Assembly (NCBI RefSeq): GCF_017068395.1
Contig: NZ_CP070619.1
Coordinates: 2,046,001-2,110,000, forward strand
Origin: Rhodococcus pseudokoreensis
GTDB lineage: Bacteria; Actinomycetota; Actinomycetes; Mycobacteriales; Mycobacteriaceae
DNA: 64,000 nt
Direction: 5' to 3'
Shown: positions 27,974-37,121 of the stretch, piece by piece
How the letters are laid out: each line of letters opens with the position of its first letter
How positions within the stretch are numbered: the first letter of the stretch is position 1
The notes under the pieces: generated by a model
Databases searched by the model: none
The model's input: only the letters and a program-made list of their open reading frames with translations
What the model was told of the DNA's origin: nothing
Translations under genes and position numbers: made by a program

Positions 27974-28909
27974 ATGGGCATAGTCGTCCTGACCTCGAAT
28001 CCCGACCTGGAACACCGGGTACGCACAGCCGCGAGATCGGTGGCCATCGAGACGGCCTCCACACTCGACGACGTGCGCACCCCGCCAGCCGATACGGTCG
28101 CGATCGTCAATCTCCCCCATCCGGTGGATCCAGCACCGTACCCATCGCTGCGGTGGATCCATACAGCGACAGCGGGGATTGACGCATTTCTCACCCCGTC
28201 GCTGCTCGAGCGCGACGTGACCCTGACGTCCTCCGCCGGCAATGGAGGCATCGCACTTGCCGAACACGCTCTCATGCTCATGATGATGCTAGGGCGCGAT
28301 ACCTCCCGCTGGTACCGCGCTCAGCAGCACAAACAGTGGGACCGATACCCTCACGGCGAACTCGCGGGCCGCACTGTGGTCATCGTCGGAATGGGCGCGG
28401 TCGGGCGCGATCTCGCCCGGAAAGCGGTCGCCTGCCACATGCGTGTGATCGGTGTGACACGACGCCCCCACGACCCGATCGAAGACGTCGACCAGATTGT
28501 CACGTCAGACCATCTCGTCGACGTCGCCGCCGAAGCCGACTTCCTTGTCGTCGCCGCGCCCCTGACCCCATCTACCACCGGCCTGGTAGGGGAATCGGTA
28601 CTCGCGATGCTGCCAGCACACGCGTTTGTCGTCTGCGTGTCCCGCGGCGGCATCATCGATGAGGACGCGTTGATTGCGCGCCTCAGTGACAGTCGGCTTG
28701 CTGGCGCGGGTCTCGATGCGCACGAGATCGAACCCTTGCCCGCGCAGTCTGCCCTGTGGACACTCCCCAACGTCATCATCACCCCACACAATGGCGCCAC
28801 GACGGACGGCACGGCTCGCCGCGGTGAGCAGATTCTCCTCGACAATGTGGCGCGATTCGTCAACGACCAACCGCTCCGCAACATCGTCGACGCAACGGCC
28901 GGATATTAA
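27974..28909 (+). CDS. D-isomer-specific 2-hydroxyacid dehydrogenase
   Basis: A 311-residue NAD-dependent dehydrogenase of the D-2-hydroxyacid (glyoxylate/hydroxypyruvate reductase-like) family. The nucleotide motif is VVIVGMGAVGRDLARK; catalytic residues appear in order as Arg in CVSRGGIIDEDAL, Glu in HEIEPLPAQS and His in ITPHNGA. The ATG at 27974 has AAGGAG 6 bases upstream. In this island it could reduce hydroxypyruvate or another 2-oxoacid released from the imported compound. The exact 2-oxoacid cannot be read from sequence. Confidence 0.87.
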   Translation: MGIVVLTSNPDLEHRVRTAARSVAIETASTLDDVRTPPADTVAIVNLPHPVDPAPYPSLRWIHTATAGIDAFLTPSLLERDVTLTSSAGNGGIALAEHALMLMMMLGRDTSRWYRAQQHKQWDRYPHGELAGRTVVIVGMGAVGRDLARKAVACHMRVIGVTRRPHDPIEDVDQIVTSDHLVDVAAEADFLVVAAPLTPSTTGLVGESVLAMLPAHAFVVCVSRGGIIDEDALIARLSDSRLAGAGLDAHEIEPLPAQSALWTLPNVIITPHNGATTDGTARRGEQILLDNVARFVNDQPLRNIVDATAGY

Positions 28910-28917
28910 CGCAAGCG

Positions 28918-29335
28918 GGCCATTCAGATAGCCAGGAAGCACGCGAAGCCGGTGATCGTGGCCACGCAGAGGCTGAAGTCGATGATCGAGAAACTCGCGG
29001 CGGACCCGCGCGGAGACCTCCGATGTCGCGAACGCGGTCCTTGACGGTGCGGACGCGGCGATGCTCCCCGGTGGGACGTCGATCGGCGGGTACGCGATGG
29101 AGACGGTGCACATGACGGCGCGGTTGCACACCCAGTTGTCGCTGACGTGCGCCACCGAGACCTTCATCGTCGACCCGGTCGACGCCCGGATGCGATGGTG
29201 CGGCAGGTCGACAACGCGTTGCTGGGGCGAGGCCGGTACCGGCCGGGATGAACTCGTTGCCATCATGGCGGGTTCCCGCCCGGCACCCTGGGCTCGACCA
29301 AGCTGATTCACGTCCACAGAATCCGGCGAAAACGA
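28918..29335 (+). pseudogene. Pyruvate kinase C-terminal remnant, frameshifted
   Basis: Translation in shifting plus frames recovers the end of a pyruvate kinase. [20 protein letters not shown] comes first; after a one-base shift follows [20 protein letters not shown], then [17 protein letters not shown], and finally a C-terminus reading [18 protein letters not shown] and [11 protein letters not shown]. Conserved pyruvate kinase positions are kept but at least two or three frameshifts break it, and the N-terminal two thirds are absent. It lies just after the hydroxyacid dehydrogenase, where a paralogous pyruvate kinase would fit a glycerate pathway. Confidence 0.8.
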
Positions 29336-29464
29336 CCACTGCCGCGCGAGTTCGACGCGCTCGCCGTAGGCGGCAGCGATCTTGGGTCAGCCACAAGCCG
29401 CTGTCGATCTCCGGCGGATCACGGCTGATGTCCTTCCGGTAGCCAGCCTCCACGGTCCGCCACA

Positions 29465-30031
29465 TCAGACCTTCGGCGACCAGTTCACGCGGAGACGGGT
29501 GAGGGTCAGGGCAGCAAACTTCCACTGGTTGTCGACGCGGGTGTACCGCTCGTGATAATGCCCGTAGCCGTGCATGACTTCGTCGGCGTACTCGAGACAG
29601 TCGTACATCGACCAACGCCCGACGGCCTCGTCGGGGCCGGTCAGCTCGATCTGCGGGTCGTGCCCATGATGGACCGAGATGACTTGCGATACCGCACCCG
29701 CAATGACCCGCGCCGTCTCCGCGCCGCCGGTGACGACCCCGTCCGCCGGCTCGATGTCCGCGGCTGTGACCCCGTGATGACCGATGTGATATTGCCCCTC
29801 GCCACCGAAATCGACCTGCGCGTCGGCGGTGAACATGTCCTCGATGGCAGCCCAGTCCTTCTCGTCGACCGCTTGGAAATAGCGCGACTTCAAGTGCCGG
29901 ATGTCCTCGATCGCGCAGAGCTTCTCGAGCACGATTGCTGCATACTCCCGGTCCACATCTCGACCGAAAGCAGTTGATCTGGAGCCGATCAAAATTCCTC
30001 CTGGGTCGCGTCGTCCCAACGACGGTGACAT
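29465..30031 (-). CDS. SnoaL-like (NTF2-fold) protein
   Basis: A 188-residue protein. The core (residues about 35-185) reads LCAIEDIRHLKSRYFQAVDE, DWAAIEDMFTADAQVDFGG and GHYHERYTRVDNQWKFAA, the pattern of the SnoaL_4 polyketide cyclase/dehydratase-like NTF2 fold. Such proteins often act as small cyclases, isomerases or dehydratases on catabolic intermediates. The first 30 residues are poorly conserved and an internal start (GTG near the LEKLCAIEDI segment) is possible. A relative lies at 48579. Confidence 0.72.
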   Translation of the reverse strand: MSPSLGRRDPGGILIGSRSTAFGRDVDREYAAIVLEKLCAIEDIRHLKSRYFQAVDEKDWAAIEDMFTADAQVDFGGEGQYHIGHHGVTAADIEPADGVVTGGAETARVIAGAVSQVISVHHGHDPQIELTGPDEAVGRWSMYDCLEYADEVMHGYGHYHERYTRVDNQWKFAALTLTRLRVNWSPKV

Positions 30032-30363
30032 GCATCGATGCTGGCCACATGAGGATCCAATGGAACCGTGTTGAAGACACCTTCGTTCGTCGCGGGAACC
30101 GTTGAGTATCGCTCAACTCCGACAGACAAACACTAGTTAGTTTTATGTAACGTAGATCATAGCGGGCCCTCACGCAAGGGGGGCTTCCGCCCGGTCAGGC
30201 ACTGGGTAGACGGGTGCGTGAACACGACTTCCCCTATAGCGCAGAGGAATCTGTATGTGTGCGCGCTCGCGAATCCGAACCGCGGAATCCCGACGCGACC
30301 AAATGCCCCGCTCCGTCAGTCACGTACTGCGATCGCGGATGCGCCTCTCGACCATTGTGAGGG

Positions 30364-30393
30364 TTGACACAAACGCTCGACACACTCGATACT
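30364..30393 (+). promoter_or_regulatory. Candidate promoter upstream of Old Yellow Enzyme
   Basis: TTGACA (30364-30369), 18-base spacer, GATACT (30388-30393). The shared palindrome starts two bases later, covering the expected transcription start, which fits repression. Confidence 0.5.
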
Positions 30394-30394
30394 T

Positions 30395-30410
30395 ACGAAC
30401 GTCCGTACGT
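30395..30410. promoter_or_regulatory. Shared palindromic operator, copy A
   Basis: ACGAAC-GTCC-GTACGT: the left half is exact and the right half has one mismatch to the consensus ACGAAC-N4-GTTCGT. It lies 245 bases before the OYE start. Confidence 0.6.
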
Positions 30411-30655
30411 TTAATCTCGAAAGGGATTGCAACCACGGCCATCAGCTCGGCAGCACCGATGGACGTTCGAGCCAATTCCCGACCTTCCGCTCGGCGGGGC
30501 GTCGGCAACCGACAGAAGTTCGCGACTACATCCGCGAAAATGCCGGAGCCTGATCCCGAGATGCCGGCCGATGGTCCGGTGCGGTGGAAATCTCCTGTCG
30601 TGTTCGTAATCGATGCTCGCGGGCAAAGCCCATCCCCATGAAGGAGTTCTCAAGC

Positions 30656-31729
30656 ATGCTGTTCGACAACATCAAGCTAGGCTCGATCGAGCTGCAGAAT
30701 CGAGTCGTCATGGCGCCGATGACGCGCGTGCGCGCCTCCGCGACCGGCTTGCCGTCCCCCAGTACCGCGCTCTACTACGCTCAGCGCGCATCCGCGGGAC
30801 TGATCGTCAGTGAAGGCATCTCCCCGTCCAAGCAGGGACAGTCCGAACCGAATATTCCCGGTCTCTACAACGACGAGCAGGAAGCCGCGTGGCGCCCGAT
30901 CACGAAGGCGGTGCATGACGCGGGCGGACGGATCTTCGCTCAGATCATGCACGGTGGCCGAATCGGTCATCCCGAGATCAACGGAATGCAGCCACTGGGG
31001 GCCTCCGCGATCGCAGCACAGGGCAGGATCTTCAACTCCGGCGGCCGCCTCGCATTCGTAACGCCCGTCGAGATGACGATCGAGCAGATCCAGGAACAGA
31101 TCAGAGTGTTCGTCGATACGGCGAAGCGGGCGATCGCCGCCGGATTCGACGGAGTGGAACTCCATGGCGCCAACGGCTACCTGATCCAGCAGTTCCTCTC
31201 GGACAACAGCAACCAGCGCACCGACCGGTACGGCGGATCACCCGAAAACCGGGCGCGCTTTGCGATCGAGGTGGTCACCGCCGTCAGCGAGGCGATCGGG
31301 GCCGACCGGGTCGGCATCCGGTTCTCCCCCGGTGGGAAGTTCCACGACATGAACGAGAGCGATCCTGCCGGCCTGTACACCATCGTGCTCGAGGCCCTCA
31401 ATCCGCTCGGACTGGCCTACTTGCACATCCTCGAGACGGCGTCGGACGAAATCAACGACACGCTGCGCGGTCTCTGGACCGGACCGCTGATCGTCAACCC
31501 TGCCCTGGTCGCGAGCTCGGAGTTCGCCAACAAGGCAGACGCGGACCGGTGGCTCGCGCGAGGCGCCGACTTGATCGCCTTCGGCCGGTACTTCATCTCC
31601 AACCCCGACTTGGTTCGTCGCCTGCGCGACGATCTCGAGCTGGCCGAACCCGATCTCGAGACCTTCTACTCGGGTGGCGACAAGGGCTACATCGATTATC
31701 CGGATTGGTCGCCGACCGCCGTGGGGTAG
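30656..31729 (+). CDS. Old Yellow Enzyme-type alkene reductase (NemA-like)
   Basis: A 357-residue FMN-dependent ene-reductase with a TIM barrel. Visible landmarks are ELQNRVVMAPMTRVRA at the start, IFAQIMHGGRIGHP, GFDGVELHGANGYLIQQFL, NQRTDRYGGS and IAFGRYFISNPDL. The HGAN segment carries the usual substrate-binding His and Asn. It reduces carbon-carbon double bonds activated by a carbonyl or nitro group. The ATG at 30656 has AAGGAG 9 bases upstream. The shared palindrome lies in its control region, linking it to the catabolic region beyond 37 kb. Confidence 0.92.
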   Translation: MLFDNIKLGSIELQNRVVMAPMTRVRASATGLPSPSTALYYAQRASAGLIVSEGISPSKQGQSEPNIPGLYNDEQEAAWRPITKAVHDAGGRIFAQIMHGGRIGHPEINGMQPLGASAIAAQGRIFNSGGRLAFVTPVEMTIEQIQEQIRVFVDTAKRAIAAGFDGVELHGANGYLIQQFLSDNSNQRTDRYGGSPENRARFAIEVVTAVSEAIGADRVGIRFSPGGKFHDMNESDPAGLYTIVLEALNPLGLAYLHILETASDEINDTLRGLWTGPLIVNPALVASSEFANKADADRWLARGADLIAFGRYFISNPDLVRRLRDDLELAEPDLETFYSGGDKGYIDYPDWSPTAVG

Positions 31730-31742
31730 TCAACAACGCAGT

Positions 31743-31779
31743 GTGGTGGCCGAGCCGGATTACTTCGGCCGGCCACCAC
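31743..31779 (+). terminator. Hairpin after Old Yellow Enzyme
   Basis: Arms GTGGTGGCCG (31743-31752) and CGGCCACCAC (31770-31779) pair perfectly, 13 bases after the stop. There is no T-run, as is common in actinobacterial terminators. Confidence 0.6.
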
Positions 31780-32190
31780 GTTGCTTCCAGCCCACGCCAC
31801 CTCGTGTACATGCCCACCCGGTAAATCATCGGCGGCGTCTCGATGCCGAAACACACAAGTACCCCGTGCCTGTTCTTCACGGAACATGCTTCCCCACTGA
31901 GCTGCTGGTGGTGGGCGCTCGACCGCAAGCGGTTGCTCGGCATGCGGGCGTGCCACCGCTGAGTCGTCCGGGCAGGCGTACTCACCGGATATCAGAACGG
32001 GAGAGCGGGAAGCGCTACTTGATCTTGACCGGACGGACCACCAACCTCGACCGACCACACCAGCCGCGCGATCTGACTACTCACCGACGATTCGAGGGTT
32101 CGGATTGGGGTTATGCTCGCATCGATGCTCGAGAGGCGATTTGCATGACCCAGGGATTGTGGACACCGAGGCACAAGATCGAGGTCTGCC
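31780..32190. other. Gene-free stretch before the PknK-like gene
   Basis: About 410 bases with only short incidental frames and no recognisable remnant. It should contain the promoter of the kinase gene, but no box pair stands out. Confidence 0.4.
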
Positions 32191-35100
32191 GTGGCCGAAT
32201 ACGATCCAACGGCGACGCAGCGTGATCTGACCCCGGGTATCGCCGCGGAGTTGGCTGCGGCGGGGTTCGACGATGCCCAGGAGATCGGACGAGGCGGCTT
32301 CGGCGTCGTCTACCGCTGTCTGCAGCCGTCCCTCGATCGCATCGTCGCGGTCAAGGTCCTCACTGCCGACCTGGATCAGGACAACGTCGAGCGGTTCATT
32401 CGGGAGCAACGGGCGATGGGTCGACTGTCCGGGCATCCGAACATCGCCAACATTCTGCAGGTCGGTGCGACCGCCAGCGGGCAGCCGTACCTCGTGATGC
32501 ACCTTCACGCGCACGGATCTCTCGCTTCCCGAATTCACCGCTCCGGGCCGATAGGCTGGGACGAGGCGGTCCGGCTCGGAGTAAAGGTCGCGGGCGCGCT
32601 CGAGACTGCGCACCGGATCGGCACCGTGCATCGGGACGTCAAACCCGCGAACATCCTGCTCACGGACTACGGTGAGCCGCAGTTGACCGACTTCGGGATC
32701 GCACGCATCGCGGGTGGTTTCGAAACCTCCACGCGCGCGGTGGTCGGCTCACCGGCGTTCACCGCCCCCGAAGTGCTCGAGGGCGGACCCCCCACCCCGG
32801 CATCGGATGTGTACGGCCTCGGCGCGACTCTGTTCTGCGCGATCACCGGTCATGCCGCGTTCGAGCGCCGCAGCGGCGAACAGGTGGTGGCCCAATTCCT
32901 GCGGATCACCTCCCAGCCGATACCGGATATGCGTGGTGCGGACATTCCCGACGACGTCTGTGCTGCAATCGAGAGGGCGATGTCTCGGGACCCGGCCAGC
33001 CGCGCCGCGACCGCCATCGAGTTCGGGGAGCAATTGCGCGAGGCCGAACTCCGCAACGGCCTGCCCGTCGACGAGATGGCCCTGCCCGCCGACCTCGGCA
33101 CTCGGCCCCCCACTGAACATCGCCGCGCCTCGCTCAGGACCGCGTCAGGCGGGACCGACCTGATGACGACGGGCGGCAGGCATTATGCGGTGACGACCGG
33201 GCCGCCGCCTGCGCCCTCGACCAGATTCCGTCCGCCCACGCCGACCCGGCAGCTGGTGGAGCGGAGACACCTGCTCGACACCCTGAGGGCCGGACAGCGG
33301 CGCCGGTTGACGGTCATTCATGCGCCGGCCGGATTCGGCAAGAGCACGCTTGCCGCGCAATGGGGGGACGTGCTGACCGGGGAGGGGGTGTCGGTTGCGT
33401 GGCTGACGGTCGATCACGATGACAACAACGTGGTGTGGTTCCTCTCGCATCTGGTCGAGGCGATCCGACGGGTACGCTCGACCCTGGCTCGCAACCTCGT
33501 GCAGGCGCTCGAGGAGCACGGCGACGAGGCCGAGCAGTACGTCCTGTCGTCGCTGATCAACGAGATCCATGCTCGCGATGAGCGGGTGGTGGTCGTGATC
33601 GACGACTGGCACCGGGTCACCGACGCCACGACACGAGGTGCCCTGGGGTTTCTGCTCGATAACGGCTGTCACCACATCCAGGTCGTCGTGGCAAGCCGCA
33701 CGCGGGCCGGCCTTCCGATGAGCAGGATGCGTGTCCGTGACGAACTCGTCGAAATCGATTACACCGCATTACGTTTCGATGACAATGAGGCCCGCTCCTT
33801 CTTGGTCGATCTCGGCGGGCTGGACCTGGACATAGAGGATGTCACGGATCTGCGGGACTCGACGGACGGGTGGGTGGCGGCGTTGCAATTGGCGTACCTG
33901 TCACTACGAGGACGCGACGATCCCGCAGAGTTGATCGGGCACCTGTCGGGTCGGCATCACGCCATCGGCGAATTCCTCGCCGAGAACGTCCTCGACACGT
34001 TGGAACCGGAGATCCTCGATTTTCTGCTCACGACCTCGGTCACTGAGCGGATCAGTGGCAGTCTCGCGGCCGCGCTGGCGCAGGTGCCGCGTGGGCAGGC
34101 GCTACTCGAAGTAGTCGAGGAGCGGGATCTGTTCCTGCGACGGGTAGACGAGGACGGAGTGTGGTTCCGGTACAACCACGTGTTCGCCGAGTTCCTGCGA
34201 CGACGACTCGAGCGTGATCACCCCGAGCGGATCGACGAGCTCCATCGCACGGCGTCGGCGTGGTTCGCCGATCACGAGTTGCTCGGAGAGGCCGTCGATC
34301 ACGCGCTCCTGGCTGGGGATCAGGTCCGGGCCGTCGAACTCGTCGAGCGGGATGGGATGCACCTGATCGAGTATTCGCACATGACGACCCTCCTCGGGAT
34401 GGTTGCGAAGCTTCCTCCCGCGCTCACCGAATCGCGTCCGTGGTTGCAACTCGCAGTGGCCTGGGCCAATATCATGCTACATCGGGCCTTACCTGCCCAA
34501 CGGGCACTCGACCTTGTCGAATCAACGCTCGATCGTGTTCCCTCCACCGACGAGATCGCCGACCTGCGGGTGGAGGTGGCTGTGATGCGAGGCGTTATTC
34601 GGTTTCGCGCGGATCGAATGGACGGCGCGAATGAGTTGGTCCAGGCATGCCTGCCGCGGCTGGACACGTTGCGGCCGTGGGTTGTGTCGAGTGCCGCGAA
34701 CATCGCAACCTATCGAGCGACATATCAGTTCGACTTCAGCGAAGCGCGCCGACTGCAGGAATGGGCCTCTGAATTTCATGCGCGAACCAACGGCCCGTAT
34801 CTGGTGATGCACGGGCACTGTTTCGCCGGCCTTGCCGCCTTCGAACAACTCGATGTCGTGGCGGCAGAGCGCAGCTTCCGGGCGGGGGTGCGTGTGGCAA
34901 GGAGGTTGGGAGGTAAGCACTCGGAGGCCGCGCGCCTGGCCGATTCCCTCCTCGGCGCGCTGCTGTACGAGCGGGGTGAGATCGATCAGGCCGAAAGCTT
35001 GCTCGACGAAGGCTACGAGCTCGGGGGCGAGGGCGGCCTCGTGGAATTCAAGATCCCTCGGTATGTCCTCGGGGCGCGTATCAAGGCTCTGCGGGGCGAC

Positions 35101-35688
35101 CGGATAGCGGCAGCGCAGCGGCTCGATGAAGGGGCGAGGATCGCTGTGACACTGTCTCTTCCGCGGCTGCGCGCCAACGTCGAGAACGAACGGGTCAGGT
35201 TGGGGCTTCCGCTGAGCTCCGACATACCGGTCTCACCGCCCACTCAACACTCCTCTCGTCGACGACCGGTCGACGGTATCGAGGCACTGACGGCACAGAT
35301 CGAAGAAGCAACCGCCATCAGGCTGCTGCTCGATGAGCGTTCACCGGATCAGGCCGAGCTCGCCTGCACCTGGGCACAGGAGTGGGCGAACCGGCTCGAA
35401 GGCCGCGGTGCACACCGACTGTTGATGCAGGCCAGGAGACTGCTCGTGGCATGTTTGGCCGCCTCAGGCCGGATCGACGAAGCCAAGGAGCTGCTCGCCT
35501 CGATCGCAGCACAATGCGCCGAGCTAGGCCTCATCCGTCATCTTCCCGACGGTGGACCACACATCGTCTCGCTCATCGCGGCACTGAGGGAGGATCAGGT
35601 CGCCGGGAAATGGTGCAGCGATTGGACACACGTACCGGCCGCATTCCTCGTGAACATGGCGAAGGCCTCGTCGCCGCAGAGACTCTAG
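32191..35688 (+). CDS. pknK: PknK-like Ser/Thr protein kinase with STAND ATPase and helical repeats
   Basis: A 1165-residue regulator, close to the length of mycobacterial PknK. Residues about 25-290 form a Hanks-type kinase: GRGGFGVVY loop, Lys in VAVKVL, catalytic HRDVKPANILL and DFGIAR. Residues about 360-620 form a MalT/AfsR-like nucleotide-binding module with Walker A APAGFGKST and Walker B VVVVIDDWH. The rest is TPR-like helices. No C-terminal LuxR DNA-binding domain and no membrane helix is seen, so it is probably a cytosolic signalling kinase. GTG 32191 has GAGG 6 bases upstream. The neighbouring LuxR genes may be its partners. Confidence 0.88.
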   Translation: MAEYDPTATQRDLTPGIAAELAAAGFDDAQEIGRGGFGVVYRCLQPSLDRIVAVKVLTADLDQDNVERFIREQRAMGRLSGHPNIANILQVGATASGQPYLVMHLHAHGSLASRIHRSGPIGWDEAVRLGVKVAGALETAHRIGTVHRDVKPANILLTDYGEPQLTDFGIARIAGGFETSTRAVVGSPAFTAPEVLEGGPPTPASDVYGLGATLFCAITGHAAFERRSGEQVVAQFLRITSQPIPDMRGADIPDDVCAAIERAMSRDPASRAATAIEFGEQLREAELRNGLPVDEMALPADLGTRPPTEHRRASLRTASGGTDLMTTGGRHYAVTTGPPPAPSTRFRPPTPTRQLVERRHLLDTLRAGQRRRLTVIHAPAGFGKSTLAAQWGDVLTGEGVSVAWLTVDHDDNNVVWFLSHLVEAIRRVRSTLARNLVQALEEHGDEAEQYVLSSLINEIHARDERVVVVIDDWHRVTDATTRGALGFLLDNGCHHIQVVVASRTRAGLPMSRMRVRDELVEIDYTALRFDDNEARSFLVDLGGLDLDIEDVTDLRDSTDGWVAALQLAYLSLRGRDDPAELIGHLSGRHHAIGEFLAENVLDTLEPEILDFLLTTSVTERISGSLAAALAQVPRGQALLEVVEERDLFLRRVDEDGVWFRYNHVFAEFLRRRLERDHPERIDELHRTASAWFADHELLGEAVDHALLAGDQVRAVELVERDGMHLIEYSHMTTLLGMVAKLPPALTESRPWLQLAVAWANIMLHRALPAQRALDLVESTLDRVPSTDEIADLRVEVAVMRGVIRFRADRMDGANELVQACLPRLDTLRPWVVSSAANIATYRATYQFDFSEARRLQEWASEFHARTNGPYLVMHGHCFAGLAAFEQLDVVAAERSFRAGVRVARRLGGKHSEAARLADSLLGALLYERGEIDQAESLLDEGYELGGEGGLVEFKIPRYVLGARIKALRGDRIAAAQRLDEGARIAVTLSLPRLRANVENERVRLGLPLSSDIPVSPPTQHSSRRRPVDGIEALTAQIEEATAIRLLLDERSPDQAELACTWAQEWANRLEGRGAHRLLMQARRLLVACLAASGRIDEAKELLASIAAQCAELGLIRHLPDGGPHIVSLIAALREDQVAGKWCSDWTHVPAAFLVNMAKASSPQRL

Positions 35689-35938
35689 ATCGTCCCTTCA
35701 ATTGGTTCCAGCAGCCGGTCATCACCTCGAGCATTGCGACGGCGCCGCACGGGCGAACTCACGCACGACATGTTGACGGTCGGCGCCGGTCTCGTTCATA
35801 TGGACTCGCCCGCATATGGCTGCTCAGCGCAGACGTGGCGGGCGATTCCACGACTCCATAAGCCCTTCAAACCTCGCCCCCCGCGTTGATGTGACTCGAG
35901 AGCGCATCGGTCACCCGACGAGCATTCACGTGATTGGG

Positions 35939-36916
35939 TCACCTCCCGGCAAAGCCGACTTCCAGGACCGCCTCGGGGTCGACGGCATCGCGCTCTGTCA
36001 GCCATGCGGCAACGTGGACGCGGGAGGTGAATCCGAGCTTGTTGAGTATCCGCTCGACGTGGCCTTGAGCTGTGCGCTGCGAAATGACCAGAGTTTTGGC
36101 GATCGCCTTGTTGGTCAACCCCTGCCTGATCAGCTGGGCGACCTGCCACTCACGTGGGGTCAACAGATCACCGGCGCGGACGCAGCGCTCATCTCGGTCG
36201 GGTTGTTCGCCGAGTGCGTACGCCATGGCCTGGTCGAGGCTGAAGCGTCGCCCTCGCTGCTGCGCTTGGGAGTGCTCCCGCTCGCCGAGTCTCAGCGTGG
36301 TCCGTGCGTGCACATCTCCGCGGTTTGCCGTTGCTCCGGTGGGGATTCGGCCGACATGGTGTTGCCATGCTTCTGCGGCTTCGAACAACACGGCGGCGCG
36401 TTCGGCGTGGCGGTCGGCGGTGAGGGTCGCGGCGATATGCAGAAGATCGGCTGCAAGAACCGGACTTCGCAGCTGCCGCGTCAGATGTAGCGCACGCTCG
36501 AGGTGATCAGCTGCCCGTGTGGGTGCACCCGCCTCGGAGATGACAGCGAGGGCCGTGTGGGCAAGTGCCCGGTTCACTGATTCGCCGTGTGCGTAGGAGA
36601 TTACGAGGGCTTCTTCGAGGTAGGTGGCTGCAGCCTCGTCGTCGCCGTTGCAACCGAGGGTGGTATCGACCAGTGCCCCGGCGTCGTGCACGTCGCCGAG
36701 TTCGACGAGCCGGACACCGCCTGTGAACGTGTGCGCGACGTCTGCCGCCACGCGCAACGCCAGACGTGTTTTCCCCACTCCCCCGATTCCGGTCACGGTG
36801 ACCAGCCGGTGGGTTCCGAGAAGTCTTTTGGCGTCAGCGAGTTCGGTGCGCCTCCCGACAAAGCTGGTTAACTCGAGCGGGAGGTGCGTTGTTCGATCCC
36901 CAATGGCGAGCGACAT
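35939..36916 (-). CDS. LuxR-family regulator with internally deleted ATPase region
   Basis: A 325-residue protein that starts like a large ATPase-LuxR regulator (FVGRRTEL, Walker A TGIGGVGKT at about residue 45). At about residues 85-90 it jumps from the nucleotide-binding domain straight into TPR-like helices (DDEAAATYLEEALVIS). It ends with an intact LuxR helix-turn-helix (LTPREWQVAQLIRQGL, RTAQGHVERILNKLGF). Relatives are usually about 700-800 residues, so some 400 residues, including Walker B and the sensor regions, appear lost in frame. DNA binding may survive while ATP-driven switching probably does not. Confidence 0.75.
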   Translation of the reverse strand: MSLAIGDRTTHLPLELTSFVGRRTELADAKRLLGTHRLVTVTGIGGVGKTRLALRVAADVAHTFTGGVRLVELGDVHDAGALVDTTLGCNGDDEAAATYLEEALVISYAHGESVNRALAHTALAVISEAGAPTRAADHLERALHLTRQLRSPVLAADLLHIAATLTADRHAERAAVLFEAAEAWQHHVGRIPTGATANRGDVHARTTLRLGEREHSQAQQRGRRFSLDQAMAYALGEQPDRDERCVRAGDLLTPREWQVAQLIRQGLTNKAIAKTLVISQRTAQGHVERILNKLGFTSRVHVAAWLTERDAVDPEAVLEVGFAGR

Positions 36917-36969
36917 GGAACCGCTTCTTTCAGTGGAGTTGCTTCGGTGCCCGACACCCGCCTAAACTT

Positions 36970-36985
36970 ACGAGTGTTTGTTTGC
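36970..36985. promoter_or_regulatory. Weak copy of the shared palindrome, copy J
   Basis: ACGAGT-GTTT-GTTTGC matches the consensus only partly (four mismatches across both halves). It lies between the two LuxR genes and may be chance. Confidence 0.2.
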
Positions 36986-37121
36986 TTGACTCTACGACTC
37001 TCCCCGGCGGATGGCAAGGAACCCCCTGTCGGCCAACCATTTTAGGCCGCATTTCAGCTGGTTCCGAAATCCGCACCGGAGCGTCCATGGCCTGGACGGA
37101 CCCGGAGGTTAACGGAATCCG

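Larger units (their letters stand above)
30032..30655. other. Gene-free control region before the Old Yellow Enzyme
   Basis: About 620 bases between the divergent SnoaL-like and OYE genes. No convincing protein is seen on either strand. It contains a TTGACA-type promoter and one copy of the shared palindrome. Confidence 0.5.

Noticed and set aside
28860..30173. A 437-codon open frame on the minus strand
   Set aside because: It crosses the antisense of the pyruvate kinase remnant and the SnoaL-like gene in a wrong frame, with no conserved features.
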